From contig JAHBVL010000002.1 of NCBI GenBank assembly GCA_019637585.1, forward strand, positions 568,023 through 632,022: a DNA stretch of 64,000 nucleotides, written 5' to 3'. This DNA is from Thermomicrobiales bacterium. Its GTDB lineage: Bacteria; Chloroflexota; Chloroflexia; Thermomicrobiales; UBA6265. Of the stretch, positions 8,574 through 17,325 are shown piece after piece; position 1 is the stretch's first letter, and each line of letters begins with the position of its first letter. The notes beneath the pieces were generated by a model. That model did no database searches and was not told the DNA's origin. It was given only the letters and a program-made list of their open reading frames with translations. A program made the position numbers and the translations under genes.

Positions 8574-10673
8574 GTGACACAACAGGCGAATTTGCGGGCC
8601 GGCATCGATATCGGGGGCACGTTTACGGACATGCTCCTGTTCGATGAGGCATCGGGGACGTTCACTATCGGCAAGACACTGACCACCCCGGGCGAGCCGT
8701 CCGAGGGGGTGATGAACGCCATCCGCGAGGTCAACGCGCTGACCAGCACCGCGCCGTCCGATATCGCCCAGATCGTGCACGGCACAACGCTGGTGACCAA
8801 CGCATTGATCGAGCGCAAAGGAGCGCGGACCGCTCTCATCACCACCAAGGGGTTTCGCGACGCCCTGGAGATCGCCCGGGAACATCGCTACGACCTCTAC
8901 GATCTGATGATCGAGCTGCCCGAACCTCTCGCGCCGCGAGAGCTCCGGTTCGAACTCGACGAGCGAGTCCTCAGCGACGGATCGGTCCTCAAGGCAATCG
9001 ACGACGGCGAGATTCGGGCGCTCGTCGACCGTCTCAAAGCCGAAGAGATCGAAGCGGTGGCGGTTTGCCTGATCCATAGTTACGTCAATCCGGACCATGA
9101 GCGGCAGATTGGCGCGGCATTCGCTGACCTGGCGCCGGACATGACCGTGTCGCTCAGTTCCGACGTGGTGCCCGAGATTCGGGAATACGAGCGAACCAGC
9201 ACGACGGTGGCGAATGTCTACGTCCGTCCGTTGACCGAGCGTTATCTGCAGAATTTGGTCGAAGCGTTCGCCGCTGCGGGTTTCGATGGCAGCGTTTTCA
9301 TCATGCTCTCGTCAGGAGGCCTCAGCTCAGTCGAAGCGGCGCAGCGCTATCCCATCAGACTCGTCGAGTCGGGACCCGCCGCCGGCGCTCTCGCTGCGGC
9401 CCACATGGGCAAGATCAGCGGCCGTCCCCGGCTCCTCTCGTTCGACATGGGCGGCACGACAGCAAAATGCTGTCTCATCGACGAAACCGGCCCAACCCAC
9501 AGCGCCGACTTCGAGGTCGGGCGCGTCTACCGCTTCAAGCAGGGGAGTGGCTTTCCGGTTTCGGTGCCGGTCATCGAGCTGATCGAAATCGGCGCCGGCG
9601 GCGGGTCGATCGCCCGTATCGACAATCTCGGTTTGCTCAAGGTCGGCCCGGACAGCTCCGGTGCCGACCCAGGTCCAGCCTGCTACGGACGGGGCGGTAC
9701 GCAACCGACCGTCACCGATGCCGATCTGGTGCTCGGCTATCTCGATCCGGATCACTTTCTGGGCGGCGCGATGCAGCTCGACGTCGAAGCCGCCCGCACA
9801 GCCATCGGAAACCTCGGATCGCAGCTGGGCATGACGGTCGAGCAAACCGCCTGGGGCATCCACCAGATCGTCAACGAGCAGATGGCCAGCGCGGCCCGAA
9901 TCCATGCCATCGAGCGAGGTGAAGACGCCCGCCTCTACCCGATGTTCGCCTTTGGCGGAGCGGGACCGGTACATGCCTACGGCGTCGCCGAGATTCTTCG
10001 CTCGCCGGAAGTCATCGTGCCCTTCGGAGCGGGTGTGGGCAGCACCATTGGCTTCCTCGTCGCACCGATCGCTTTCGATTTCGTTCGCACTGTTGTGGGC
10101 AGACTCGAATCACTCGACTGGAGCGACATCGAACGGAAGTTCGCCGAAATGATGGCGGAAGGCACGGACATGGTCGTGGCCGCTGGCGCAGATCCGGCGC
10201 AGGTAACCGCCCAACGGTCCGCCGAGATGCGCTATGTCGGTCAGGGTCATCAGGTGCGGGTCGATCTGCCAGACGGCGAACTTTCGGCGGCCACGATCCC
10301 GGCACTGATCGAAGCCTTCGAGCGCACCTACCAGCGCCTCTACGGCCGCGTTGCGGAGGGAAACCCGATCGAAGCGATCAACTGGCGCGTCATCGTCTCC
10401 GCCGCAGCACCCGATCTTGCGCTGGAGAGTTTCGGCAAACATGCCGTCGACGGAGCCAACCCACTACGGGGAGAGCGGCGCGTCTATATCCCCGCGATGG
10501 GCGACTACGAAACCGTTCCCGTGTACGACCGGTATGCACTCGACCGAACCTTCCGCGCCACCGGCCCGATGATCATCGAAGAGCGGGAATCGACGATCGT
10601 CGTCGGGCCCGGCGCTGCAGTGTCGGTCGACGCGTTCGCCAGCATCGTGATCGAACTGCCGCAATCCGCCTGA
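8574..10673 (+). CDS. hyuA: Hydantoinase/oxoprolinase subunit A
   Basis: A 699-residue protein of the HyuA/N-methylhydantoinase A family, which with subunit B performs ATP-dependent opening of 5-membered cyclic amides such as 5-oxoproline or hydantoins. The N-terminal actin-like nucleotide motif GIDIGGTFTDMLLFD, the middle LLSFDMGGTTAKCCLID, IGAGGGSIARID and FAFGGAGPVHAYGVAE are all present. GTG 8574 is chosen because GAGGGCGGG precedes it by a few bases and homology begins just after; the longer open frame upstream runs through the repeat at 8402-8513. Its usual partner hyuB lies 1.5 kb downstream, with an unrelated gene between. Substrate cannot be assigned. Confidence 0.93.
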   Translation: MTQQANLRAGIDIGGTFTDMLLFDEASGTFTIGKTLTTPGEPSEGVMNAIREVNALTSTAPSDIAQIVHGTTLVTNALIERKGARTALITTKGFRDALEIAREHRYDLYDLMIELPEPLAPRELRFELDERVLSDGSVLKAIDDGEIRALVDRLKAEEIEAVAVCLIHSYVNPDHERQIGAAFADLAPDMTVSLSSDVVPEIREYERTSTTVANVYVRPLTERYLQNLVEAFAAAGFDGSVFIMLSSGGLSSVEAAQRYPIRLVESGPAAGALAAAHMGKISGRPRLLSFDMGGTTAKCCLIDETGPTHSADFEVGRVYRFKQGSGFPVSVPVIELIEIGAGGGSIARIDNLGLLKVGPDSSGADPGPACYGRGGTQPTVTDADLVLGYLDPDHFLGGAMQLDVEAARTAIGNLGSQLGMTVEQTAWGIHQIVNEQMASAARIHAIERGEDARLYPMFAFGGAGPVHAYGVAEILRSPEVIVPFGAGVGSTIGFLVAPIAFDFVRTVVGRLESLDWSDIERKFAEMMAEGTDMVVAAGADPAQVTAQRSAEMRYVGQGHQVRVDLPDGELSAATIPALIEAFERTYQRLYGRVAEGNPIEAINWRVIVSAAAPDLALESFGKHAVDGANPLRGERRVYIPAMGDYETVPVYDRYALDRTFRATGPMIIEERESTIVVGPGAAVSVDAFASIVIELPQSA

Positions 10674-10838
10674 TTGGCGCCGGACACTGTTGGACAACGC
10701 CCGGGTTGTGCGCTCTGCCCAGTTGTCACATCGGCATCCTCACGGTACGATTTGGTAGTAATCTGATGCCGCACAGCGATGTGGTCTTGAATGTGCATCC
10801 TCCGAATTCGTGCACCGCAGCGACCGAAGGGAGCTTCC

Positions 10839-12119
10839 ATGGCGTCTCGACGACCATTCCAGCGAATGAGCATCCTCATGTTCACCGCGCTGCTTGCCGT
10901 GATTGTCCTGGCAGCTTGCGGGCGAGATGAAGATGAGAAACCGACGCCAACCCCTTCGATAGACGCGGCTGCCGAGGCGAGTCCTGAAACCGAGGGATCG
11001 CCTGTCACGGAATTGCCGGCAGGCTCGCCAGAGGCTGAGGCGTCGCCAGAAGTCGAAGTTGCCAGTTCTCCCGACACGGCTGCATCGCCGGAGGTCGTGG
11101 AAGTTGCCGGTGAGGCATCGCCGGAAGCCGAAGCTGCGGGCTCCCCGGAAGCGGTTGCATCGCCAGAGGTTGCTGCGGTCGCCAGTGAGGCGTCGCCGGA
11201 GGTCGAAGCGGCAGCTTCTCCTGAAGCCATCGCGTCACCCGAGATTGAGGCAGCAGCGTCGCCTGAAGTCATCTCCGCGCTTGCGTCTCCCGAGGCTGAG
11301 GAAGCCACCCCGTCCATCGAGGCAGCGGGGACCCCGATTGCCACTGCTGATGAAGGCACGCCAGTGGCTGAGGAAGCGTCTCCGGAAGCTTCCCCCGAGG
11401 TGACATCGGAGGGTCCGAGTATCGTCGCCGCGGCGGCGAGCCCGGAGTCGACGGCGACTGAAGAACCCGCCCCGACCGCAACGGAAGTCCCACCGACTGA
11501 GACACCCGAGCCAACGGCGACCGAAGTCCCACCAACGGAGACGCCAGAGCCAACAGCGACCGAAGTTCCACCAACGGAGACGCCAGAGCCAACAGCGACC
11601 GAAGTTCCACCAACGGAGACGCCAGAGCCAACCGCGACTGAGGTTCCGCCAACGGAGACGCCGGAACCGACCGCAACCGAGGTTCCGCCAACCGAAACAC
11701 CGGAGCCGACGGCGACTGAGGTCCCGCCGACCGAGACACCCGAGCCGACGGCGACCGAGGTTCCGCCAACTGAGACGCCGGAACCGACCGCAACCGAGGT
11801 TCCGCCGACCGAGACGCCGGTTCCGACAGCAACGGCTGTGCCGCCGACCAACACGCCGGTACCGACGGCCACAGCAGTGCCTCCAACCGAGACTCCTGAG
11901 CCGACGGCGACGGAGGTTCCACCGACCGAAACACCGGAACCGACAGCCACGTCGTTGCCGACCTGTGTACCGAGCACCGATGGAACGCCGGAAGCGTCGC
12001 CAGAGGCAGGTTCGCCGGAAGCATCTCCAGTGGCGTCACCGATCGCATCTCCGATGGGCAGCCCGGTGGCCACCGATGGGTCGCCTGCTCCGGAAGTCGA
12101 AGTGATCGACTGCATCTAG
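10839..12119 (+). CDS. Repeat-rich secreted lipoprotein
   Basis: A 426-residue protein. Residues 1-26 form a lipoprotein signal with lipobox VLAAC-G, so the mature N-terminus should be a lipidated Cys on the outer face of the membrane. The rest is low complexity: a region of SPEAEAA-type Ser-Pro-Glu-Ala repeats (about residues 45-210), 12 exact-length 13-residue PTATEVPPTETPE repeats (residues about 212-367), then another SPEAS-rich tail. No catalytic domain is seen. Such Thr/Pro-rich stalks are often glycosylated spacers, which is inference. ATG 10839 has GAAGGGA upstream. It is followed by its own terminator. A long antisense open frame is only a by-product of the repeats. Confidence 0.85.
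   Translation: MASRRPFQRMSILMFTALLAVIVLAACGRDEDEKPTPTPSIDAAAEASPETEGSPVTELPAGSPEAEASPEVEVASSPDTAASPEVVEVAGEASPEAEAAGSPEAVASPEVAAVASEASPEVEAAASPEAIASPEIEAAASPEVISALASPEAEEATPSIEAAGTPIATADEGTPVAEEASPEASPEVTSEGPSIVAAAASPESTATEEPAPTATEVPPTETPEPTATEVPPTETPEPTATEVPPTETPEPTATEVPPTETPEPTATEVPPTETPEPTATEVPPTETPEPTATEVPPTETPEPTATEVPPTETPEPTATEVPPTETPVPTATAVPPTNTPVPTATAVPPTETPEPTATEVPPTETPEPTATSLPTCVPSTDGTPEASPEAGSPEASPVASPIASPMGSPVATDGSPAPEVEVIDCI
11472..11939 (+). repeat. Twelve tandem 39-bp repeats in lipoprotein gene
   Basis: Twelve units of 39 bp encode the 13-residue unit PTATEVPPTETPE. Units 9 and 10 vary (VPTATAVPPTNTP type). Synonymous differences between units show the array is not newly expanded, although it should still be prone to slippage. 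Confidence 0.92.
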
Positions 12120-12144
12120 CGAGGATTCGCTATCGAAATGAAGA

Positions 12145-12175
12145 AGAGACCGGAGCGATTGCTCCGGTCTCTTTT
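12145..12175 (+). terminator. Intrinsic terminator after lipoprotein gene
   Basis: AGAGACCGGAGC-GATT-GCTCCGGTCTCT followed by TTT forms a perfect 12-bp stem, starting 26 bases after the lipoprotein stop. It should isolate the lipoprotein transcript from hyuB. Confidence 0.93.
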
Positions 12176-12235
12176 CGCGATCCATACGACAATAGGGGCA
12201 TCCTGGCGATTCAGGATTTGGAAAGGTGCAACCTG

Positions 12236-13873
12236 GTGCAGCAAATCGATGCAGTACGACTCGAAGTCATGTGGAACCGGCTCATCTCGGTGGTCAACGA
12301 GCAAGCCGCCGCACTGATGCGGACCAGCTTCACTTCCATCGTGCGTGAAGCGGGCGATCTTTCAGCAGGTGTCTTCGATGCCCGCGGCAACATGATCGCC
12401 CAGGCGGTTACCGGCACGCCGGGGCACATCAACGCCATGGCCACCTGCATTCACCATTTCCTGCACGTCTTCCCGGCAGCAACGCTGCGTCCCGGCGATG
12501 TGCTGGTGACCAACGATCCGCAGAAGACCTCTGGGCACTTGCACGATTTCACCGTCATCACACCCGTTTTTCTCGAGGAGCAGCTGGTCGGGTTTTTCGG
12601 CAACACCTGCCATGTCCTGGATATCGGCGGGATCGGTCTGAGCACCGATGCGCGCTCCGTTTTTGAGGAAGGGCTCTTCGTCCCCATCACCAAGCTCTAC
12701 GACGCCGGAGCGCCGAACACCGAGCTGCTCAAAATTCTGGCGGCCAATGTCCGCACACCGGAACCCGTGCTCGGCGACATCCATGCCCAGGCCGCCGGCA
12801 ACGATGTCGGCGCCAACCGGCTGATCGAATTCATGCGCGAGTTCGAGCTGACCACGCTCGAACCCCTTGCCGACGAGATCATCGCCCGATCCGAGCGGGC
12901 CATGCGGCAAGCCATCGCCACACTTCCCGATGGCGTCTATCAGAACGAAGTCTGGTCGGATGGCCACGAGGAACCGGTTCGCCTGCGGGTTTCGATCACC
13001 AAGAAAGGTGACGAGCTCGATGTCGATTGGGCGGGGAGCTCTCCGGAAAGCAAGCGCGGCATCAATGTCGTGTTGAACTACACCCACGCCTATTCCACCT
13101 ACGCGCTCAAGTGCGCGCTGGCGCCCGACGTGCCCAACAATGAGGGAAGTTTCCGGCCGGTCAGAGTCACCGCGCCCGAGCGGTCGATTCTCAACGCGCT
13201 CCCGCCTGCGGCCGTGGGCGCCCGCCACATCCTGGGCCACTTTTTGCCGGGCGCGATTTTTGGGGCTTTGGCCGAGGTGATTCCGCAACGGATCATGGCC
13301 GAAGGAGCCGCCAATATCTGGAATCTGCAGTTCATGGGTCACGACCTGAACGACGACCCCTTCGCCTATGTCTGGTTCTCCTGCGGCGGAACTGGCGCCC
13401 GGGCGACCAAAGACGGTCTGCATGCCACCGCTTTTCCCAGCGGGATTTCGGGTGTGCCGGCGGAAGTCATCGAACAGCTCTCCCCCGTGGTCATGTATGC
13501 CAGGGAGATCCGGCAAGACTCCGGCGGACCTGGGCAGTTCCGGGGCGGCTGTGGGCAGCGTCTCGTTCTCGGCGTCAGAACGACGCGTCCCTACACCTTC
13601 TCCGGTCTCTTCGATCGCCTCCACAATCCCGCCCAGGGGTTCGCCGGTGGCAACAACGGTGCAGCTGGGAGCATTCGGTTGTCGACGGGCGAGGTCATTC
13701 AGGGCAAGGGGAGTCTCGAACTCGATCCATCGACCCAAATCACCCTCGAACTGCCAGGAGGAGGAGGCTTCGGTCCAGTTGCCGACCGCGAACCTGCCGC
13801 GATCGAACGCGATCTCCGCACCGGAATCGTCTCTTCCGGGTCGGCAACGCGCGACTATGGCTGGTCTGGTTGA
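12236..13873 (+). CDS. hyuB: Hydantoinase/oxoprolinase subunit B
   Basis: A 545-residue HyuB-family protein, partner of HyuA in ATP-driven hydrolysis of cyclic amides. Family features are MWNRLISVVNEQAAALMR near the N-terminus, DLSAGVFDARGNMIAQ, TPGHINAM, GDVLVTNDPQKTSGHLHD, and the C-terminal DSGGPGQFRGGCGQRL and GGGGFG. The start is GTG 12236 with AAAGG 9 bases upstream; TTG 12218 is possible but lacks a ribosome site. It overlaps the next gene by one base (TGATG), so the two are coupled. Confidence 0.92.
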   Translation: MQQIDAVRLEVMWNRLISVVNEQAAALMRTSFTSIVREAGDLSAGVFDARGNMIAQAVTGTPGHINAMATCIHHFLHVFPAATLRPGDVLVTNDPQKTSGHLHDFTVITPVFLEEQLVGFFGNTCHVLDIGGIGLSTDARSVFEEGLFVPITKLYDAGAPNTELLKILAANVRTPEPVLGDIHAQAAGNDVGANRLIEFMREFELTTLEPLADEIIARSERAMRQAIATLPDGVYQNEVWSDGHEEPVRLRVSITKKGDELDVDWAGSSPESKRGINVVLNYTHAYSTYALKCALAPDVPNNEGSFRPVRVTAPERSILNALPPAAVGARHILGHFLPGAIFGALAEVIPQRIMAEGAANIWNLQFMGHDLNDDPFAYVWFSCGGTGARATKDGLHATAFPSGISGVPAEVIEQLSPVVMYAREIRQDSGGPGQFRGGCGQRLVLGVRTTRPYTFSGLFDRLHNPAQGFAGGNNGAAGSIRLSTGEVIQGKGSLELDPSTQITLELPGGGGFGPVADREPAAIERDLRTGIVSSGSATRDYGWSG

Positions 13874-14724
13874 TGCCTGACGCCATACCGTCGGTCACCA
13901 TCGTCGAGGTCAGTCCGCGCGACGGTCTGCAGAACCATCCGCGCGACATCTCCACCGCCGCGAAGATCGGGTTCATCGATGCGTTGTCGGCGGCTGGACC
14001 GCGCGTCATCGAAACCACCAGCTTCGTCAATCCAAAGGCCGTGCCCAAAATGGCCGATGCCGCGGAGGTCATGGCCGGAATCGAGCGCCATCCGGGCGTC
14101 CGGTATATGGTGCTGGTTCCCAATGTCCGGGGTTTGGAGCGAGCGCTTGCTGCCGGCGTCGACGCGATTGGACTCTTTGCCGCCGCCACCGAGGAGTTCA
14201 GCCGGGCGAACCTCAACGCCTCGATCGATGAGACATTCGTGCGCTTCGCTGAGACTGCCCAGCTGGCCAAAGCCAACGATGTCTGGGTGCGCGGCTACAT
14301 TTCCGTGGCATTTCACTGCCCCTACTCGGGAGTAGTCGCGCCGGAACGCGTTCTGCCCGTTCTGGAACGGCTGGTGGAGCTTGGCTGCGACGAGTTCTCG
14401 CTTGCCGATACAACCGGGCACGCGACGCCCGGCGACGTCACCGCACTCGTCACGACGGCCCTGGATGTCGCGCCCGTTGAGCGACTGGGGCTTCATCTTC
14501 ACGACACTCGCGGGATGGCCATCGACAATGTCGCCGCAGGCTATGATGCCGGCATCAAGATATTCGACGGCTCCTCCGGCGGCATTGGCGGCTGCCCGTT
14601 TTCACCGGGCGCACCCGGCAATGTGTCCACCGAATCGGTCGTCGACTTTTTCGAACGGCAAGGCATCGCCACCGGAATCGACTCAGGAGCCGTTCGCCTG
14701 GCACATGACACCTGGATTGCCTGA
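13873..14724 (+). CDS. Hydroxymethylglutaryl-CoA lyase family protein
   Basis: A 283-residue DRE-TIM metallolyase. The N-terminal VEVSPRDGLQNHP carries the metal Asp and catalytic Arg, LHLHDTRGMA carries the two metal histidines, and GGIGGCPFSPGAPGNVSTE contains the active-site Cys loop of HMG-CoA lyase. The family cleaves HMG-CoA to acetoacetate and acetyl-CoA in leucine breakdown, though related citramalyl-type lyases share these motifs. Tight coupling to hyuB suggests a shared catabolic route, possibly of a cyclic or branched acid, but this is inference. Confidence 0.88.
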   Translation: MPDAIPSVTIVEVSPRDGLQNHPRDISTAAKIGFIDALSAAGPRVIETTSFVNPKAVPKMADAAEVMAGIERHPGVRYMVLVPNVRGLERALAAGVDAIGLFAAATEEFSRANLNASIDETFVRFAETAQLAKANDVWVRGYISVAFHCPYSGVVAPERVLPVLERLVELGCDEFSLADTTGHATPGDVTALVTTALDVAPVERLGLHLHDTRGMAIDNVAAGYDAGIKIFDGSSGGIGGCPFSPGAPGNVSTESVVDFFERQGIATGIDSGAVRLAHDTWIA

Positions 14725-14754
14725 TCAACCGCTTGTATTGGCTGGAGAACCACT

Positions 14755-15813
14755 GTGAACGATCGATCTCTTGATTTTCTGCATCAGCTTCTGGATAGCC
14801 CGGGTCCCTCTGGCTTCGAGGAACGACCGTCCCGCGTATGGCGAACCCGCGCTGCCGAGATCGGCGCCACGGTGACCCATGACGTGCTGGGCAATTCCTA
14901 CGCGAATCTGCCGAACAAAGGTCAGCCGGTCGTGGTGATCGAGGGTCATATCGACGAAATCGGTCTGATGATCACCCACGTCGATGACGAGGGCTACTGC
15001 TGGATCGACCAGATCGGCGGATGGGACGTTCCCGTGCTCCTCGGTCAACGCGTGCTGGTGATGGGCGAATCGGGCGACGTCAACGGCGTTATCGGCCGCA
15101 AAGCGGCGCACCTGCTCGAAGCCGAGGACCGCAAAGCCACCCCGGAGCTTCGACACCTCTGGATCGACATCGGCGCCGCTAACCGCGAAGAGGCACTGCA
15201 GCGCGTCCAGGTCGGCGATCCCGTCGTCGTCGACGCCGGATTCCGCCAGCTTTCCGAAGATCGCATCGTCTCTCGCAGTCTCGACAACCGGGTGGGCGCA
15301 TTTGTCGCTTTGGAAGCGCTGCGACTCCTGGCCGAGTCACCATCGAATGTCGACGCGTTTGCCCTGGCCGCCACCCGCGAGGAAGTCAACTTCGCCGGCG
15401 CGTTTGCCGCGGCCTTCGCGGTGAAAGCGGATGTGACGATCGTCATCGACGTGACCCACACCGCCGACTATCCCGATTCGGACAAGCGTCGCCAGGGTGA
15501 TGTGAAGATCGGGGGCGGACCGGTGCTGTCTCGGGGCGCCGCGATGAATGATGTCGCCTACAAGCGGATGAAGTCGGTTGCGGAGTCCGAGGGGATTCCG
15601 TATCAGCTGCAGGCATCACCCGGCGACAGTCACACCGACGCCGACGCGATCGTGACAGTGGCCGGTGGCTCGGCCACGATGCTAGTGTCGATTCCCAACC
15701 GCTACATGCACAGCCCGAACGAGCTGGTCAGTCTGACCGATCTGGAGAATGCGGCGAAATTGATTGCGGCCTTCGTCCGGTCGATCGACGCATCAACCGA
15801 TTTCCGTCCCTGA
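14755..15813 (+). CDS. M42 family metallo-aminopeptidase
   Basis: A 352-residue M42 (glutamyl aminopeptidase/FrvX/YsdC) cytosolic enzyme with two metal ions that trims peptides. Metal and catalytic residues are seen in EGHIDEIGLM, SRSLDNRVGA, ATREEVNFAGA, IDVTH and YMHSPNE. It starts with GTG 14755, 30 bases after the HMG-lyase gene and on the same strand, so it may complete a small catabolic operon with hyuB. Its last 21 bases overlap the convergent mutM gene. Confidence 0.92.
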   Translation: MNDRSLDFLHQLLDSPGPSGFEERPSRVWRTRAAEIGATVTHDVLGNSYANLPNKGQPVVVIEGHIDEIGLMITHVDDEGYCWIDQIGGWDVPVLLGQRVLVMGESGDVNGVIGRKAAHLLEAEDRKATPELRHLWIDIGAANREEALQRVQVGDPVVVDAGFRQLSEDRIVSRSLDNRVGAFVALEALRLLAESPSNVDAFALAATREEVNFAGAFAAAFAVKADVTIVIDVTHTADYPDSDKRRQGDVKIGGGPVLSRGAAMNDVAYKRMKSVAESEGIPYQLQASPGDSHTDADAIVTVAGGSATMLVSIPNRYMHSPNELVSLTDLENAAKLIAAFVRSIDASTDFRP

Positions 15814-16695
15814 GGCGGATCCGCCGTTTTTCGGGCGGGGGCGCTTCTGGCATTTGGGGCAGAAGTAGGTGCCGCGCGTGCCGATTTCGATTTTCTGGAT
15901 TGGTGTGCCACACCGCGGGCATGGCTCCCCTTCGCGTCCATGGACTGCCGGAAACCCGTCAACTGGATAGGCTTTCTGGTGGATGATCGTGGCGCCACCC
16001 TGGGCGAGTCCCTGGATGAGCGCGTGGTCGATTCCCTCCCAGAGCCGCCGAACGGCGACGGCGGAAAGCTGATTGGCGGGCGTGCCGGGAAAGATGCGGG
16101 CAAACCAGAGTGCTTCGTCCGCATAGATGTTGCCGACACCGGCAACGAGGCTCTGGTCGAGAATGGCGGTTTTGACCGGTATCGAACGCCTGCTGAGCGC
16201 TTTTTTCAGTGCTTCGAGTGAGATCCGTTCGTCGCCGGTACCTTCCGGCCCGAATCCAAACGCGTCGATGGCGGCGTCGACGTTTTCACTCGGCATGAGC
16301 CGGAACCAGCCGAACTGCCGGATATCGCTGAAGTAGGCAACGGTCCCATCGTCGAACCAGATTTCCACATGAGTCGCCTTGTGCGGATACTCCCCGTCTG
16401 GTTTGGGAACCGGGTGTCCGGCAGTGGCGCGGCGGCCATCAGGATGGTGAACGGAAAGCTGACCGGCGAGCTTGAAATGGACCATCAGCGTCAGATCGCC
16501 GGAAAAGTCGATCATCAGCACTTTGGCCCGGCGGCGGGCGCCGATGACTGTATGGCCGATCAGGCTCTCGGCCGATGGAATTTCTGAAGAGCGGAAAAGC
16601 TTCGGAAGCCGAACGACAACGCGCTCGACCGTGTGGCCCTCGAGGTCTGTCAGAACGATGCGGCGACTTGTTTCGACTTCTGGGAGCTCAGGCAT
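15793..16695 (-). CDS. mutM: Formamidopyrimidine-DNA glycosylase
   Basis: A 300-residue Fpg/MutM, the bifunctional glycosylase/AP lyase that removes 8-oxoguanine and formamidopyrimidines. The N-terminal MPELPEVE gives the catalytic Pro2 and Glu3, RRRAKVLMI carries the conserved Lys near residue 57, and GVGNIYADEALW is typical. The C-terminal zinc finger has CPRC and CPKC pairs around TRGTYF. A short Lys/Arg-rich tail follows. The gene converges on the M42 peptidase with a 21-bp coding overlap. Confidence 0.96.
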   Translation of the reverse strand: MPELPEVETSRRIVLTDLEGHTVERVVVRLPKLFRSSEIPSAESLIGHTVIGARRRAKVLMIDFSGDLTLMVHFKLAGQLSVHHPDGRRATAGHPVPKPDGEYPHKATHVEIWFDDGTVAYFSDIRQFGWFRLMPSENVDAAIDAFGFGPEGTGDERISLEALKKALSRRSIPVKTAILDQSLVAGVGNIYADEALWFARIFPGTPANQLSAVAVRRLWEGIDHALIQGLAQGGATIIHQKAYPVDGFPAVHGREGEPCPRCGTPIQKIEIGTRGTYFCPKCQKRPRPKNGGSASGTEIG

Positions 16696-16727
16696 CGAAT
16701 GACACGAGTGGTTCTCCGGCCCTCAAG

Positions 16728-17018
16728 CTACCGAGGAGCCAGCTGAACGGAATCGTCTGTCCACATCACCGACTTCATCCATCGTGCCGCCATCGATCCC
16801 ACACGCACACCCTCTTCGTCATCACGCGTGGCGCGAGTGACCCGGGTGAGCACATCCCAGGCGGCATGTGTCGGCAACCGGTGCCTGGCTTCATATGTCA
16901 CCACATCGGGACCATATAGCGGACTGGCCGACCGGCAGATCACTGCCCATGAATCGCCATCCTGCGTCAACGTGAGATTGAATCGATCACTGGACCAGAC
17001 GAATTCATCGTCGCTCAT
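16728..17018 (-). CDS. Small hypothetical protein, 96 residues
   Basis: Unrecognised. It begins MSDDEFVWSSDRFNLTLTQD, is soluble and Trp-rich in its first half, and ends in a basic VGSMAARWMKSVMW segment. ATG 17018 has GGCGGGG just upstream; the open frame extends to 17069 without a better site. Codon use resembles its neighbours. It lies 32 bases upstream of mutM on the same strand and could share its transcript. Confidence 0.5.
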   Translation of the reverse strand: MSDDEFVWSSDRFNLTLTQDGDSWAVICRSASPLYGPDVVTYEARHRLPTHAAWDVLTRVTRATRDDEEGVRVGSMAARWMKSVMWTDDSVQLAPR

Positions 17019-17325
17019 GCGCACCCCGCCTGACACTCCGGCACTTCCCATCCGCTCGCGCACGAACACACATCATCACGATGTGATGACACCTCGTCAA
17101 ACCCTGAAGCCTGTCTGCATTGCGACAGCTGGCTCCCCACCCCGGTTTGCTACGAGAACGCCGCTTTTGCGGAACACTGCTCGAAGCTGTGCTCTGAGAG
17201 TTTACCGCAAAACATTCCTTTCGTGTCGAATTGTCACGGGTCTCTTGCTGGAACTCATTCCTGAGAGAAGCAAATTTGTTCCGCGCCGGTGCAGATACTG
17301 ACCGTAGTTGCCGCCAGATCACCGG
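17019..17325. other. 307-bp intergenic stretch
   Basis: Lies between the MMPL gene stop and the small hypothetical gene, both on the minus strand. It is slightly richer in A+T than its surroundings, with no convincing ORF. It holds the palindrome at 17073-17089 and a weak CCGC-TTTT-GCGG hairpin near 17161. No confident promoter or terminator was found. Confidence 0.5.
17073..17089. promoter_or_regulatory. Perfect palindrome, possible operator
   Basis: TCATCAC-GAT-GTGATGA is a perfect 7-bp inverted repeat with a 3-base centre, located 55 bases upstream of the ATG of the small hypothetical gene. The size and spacing suit a dimeric repressor. No regulator is encoded next to it, so this is only a candidate. 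Confidence 0.35.

Noticed and set aside
10505-12115. A 536-codon minus-strand frame rich in GVSVGGTSVAVGS repeats
   Set aside because: It is the antisense of the 39-bp repeats of the lipoprotein gene; the sense frame has a signal peptide, ribosome site and terminator, and this one has none.
12362-13738. A 458-codon minus-strand frame
   Set aside because: Antisense to hyuB with no family features.
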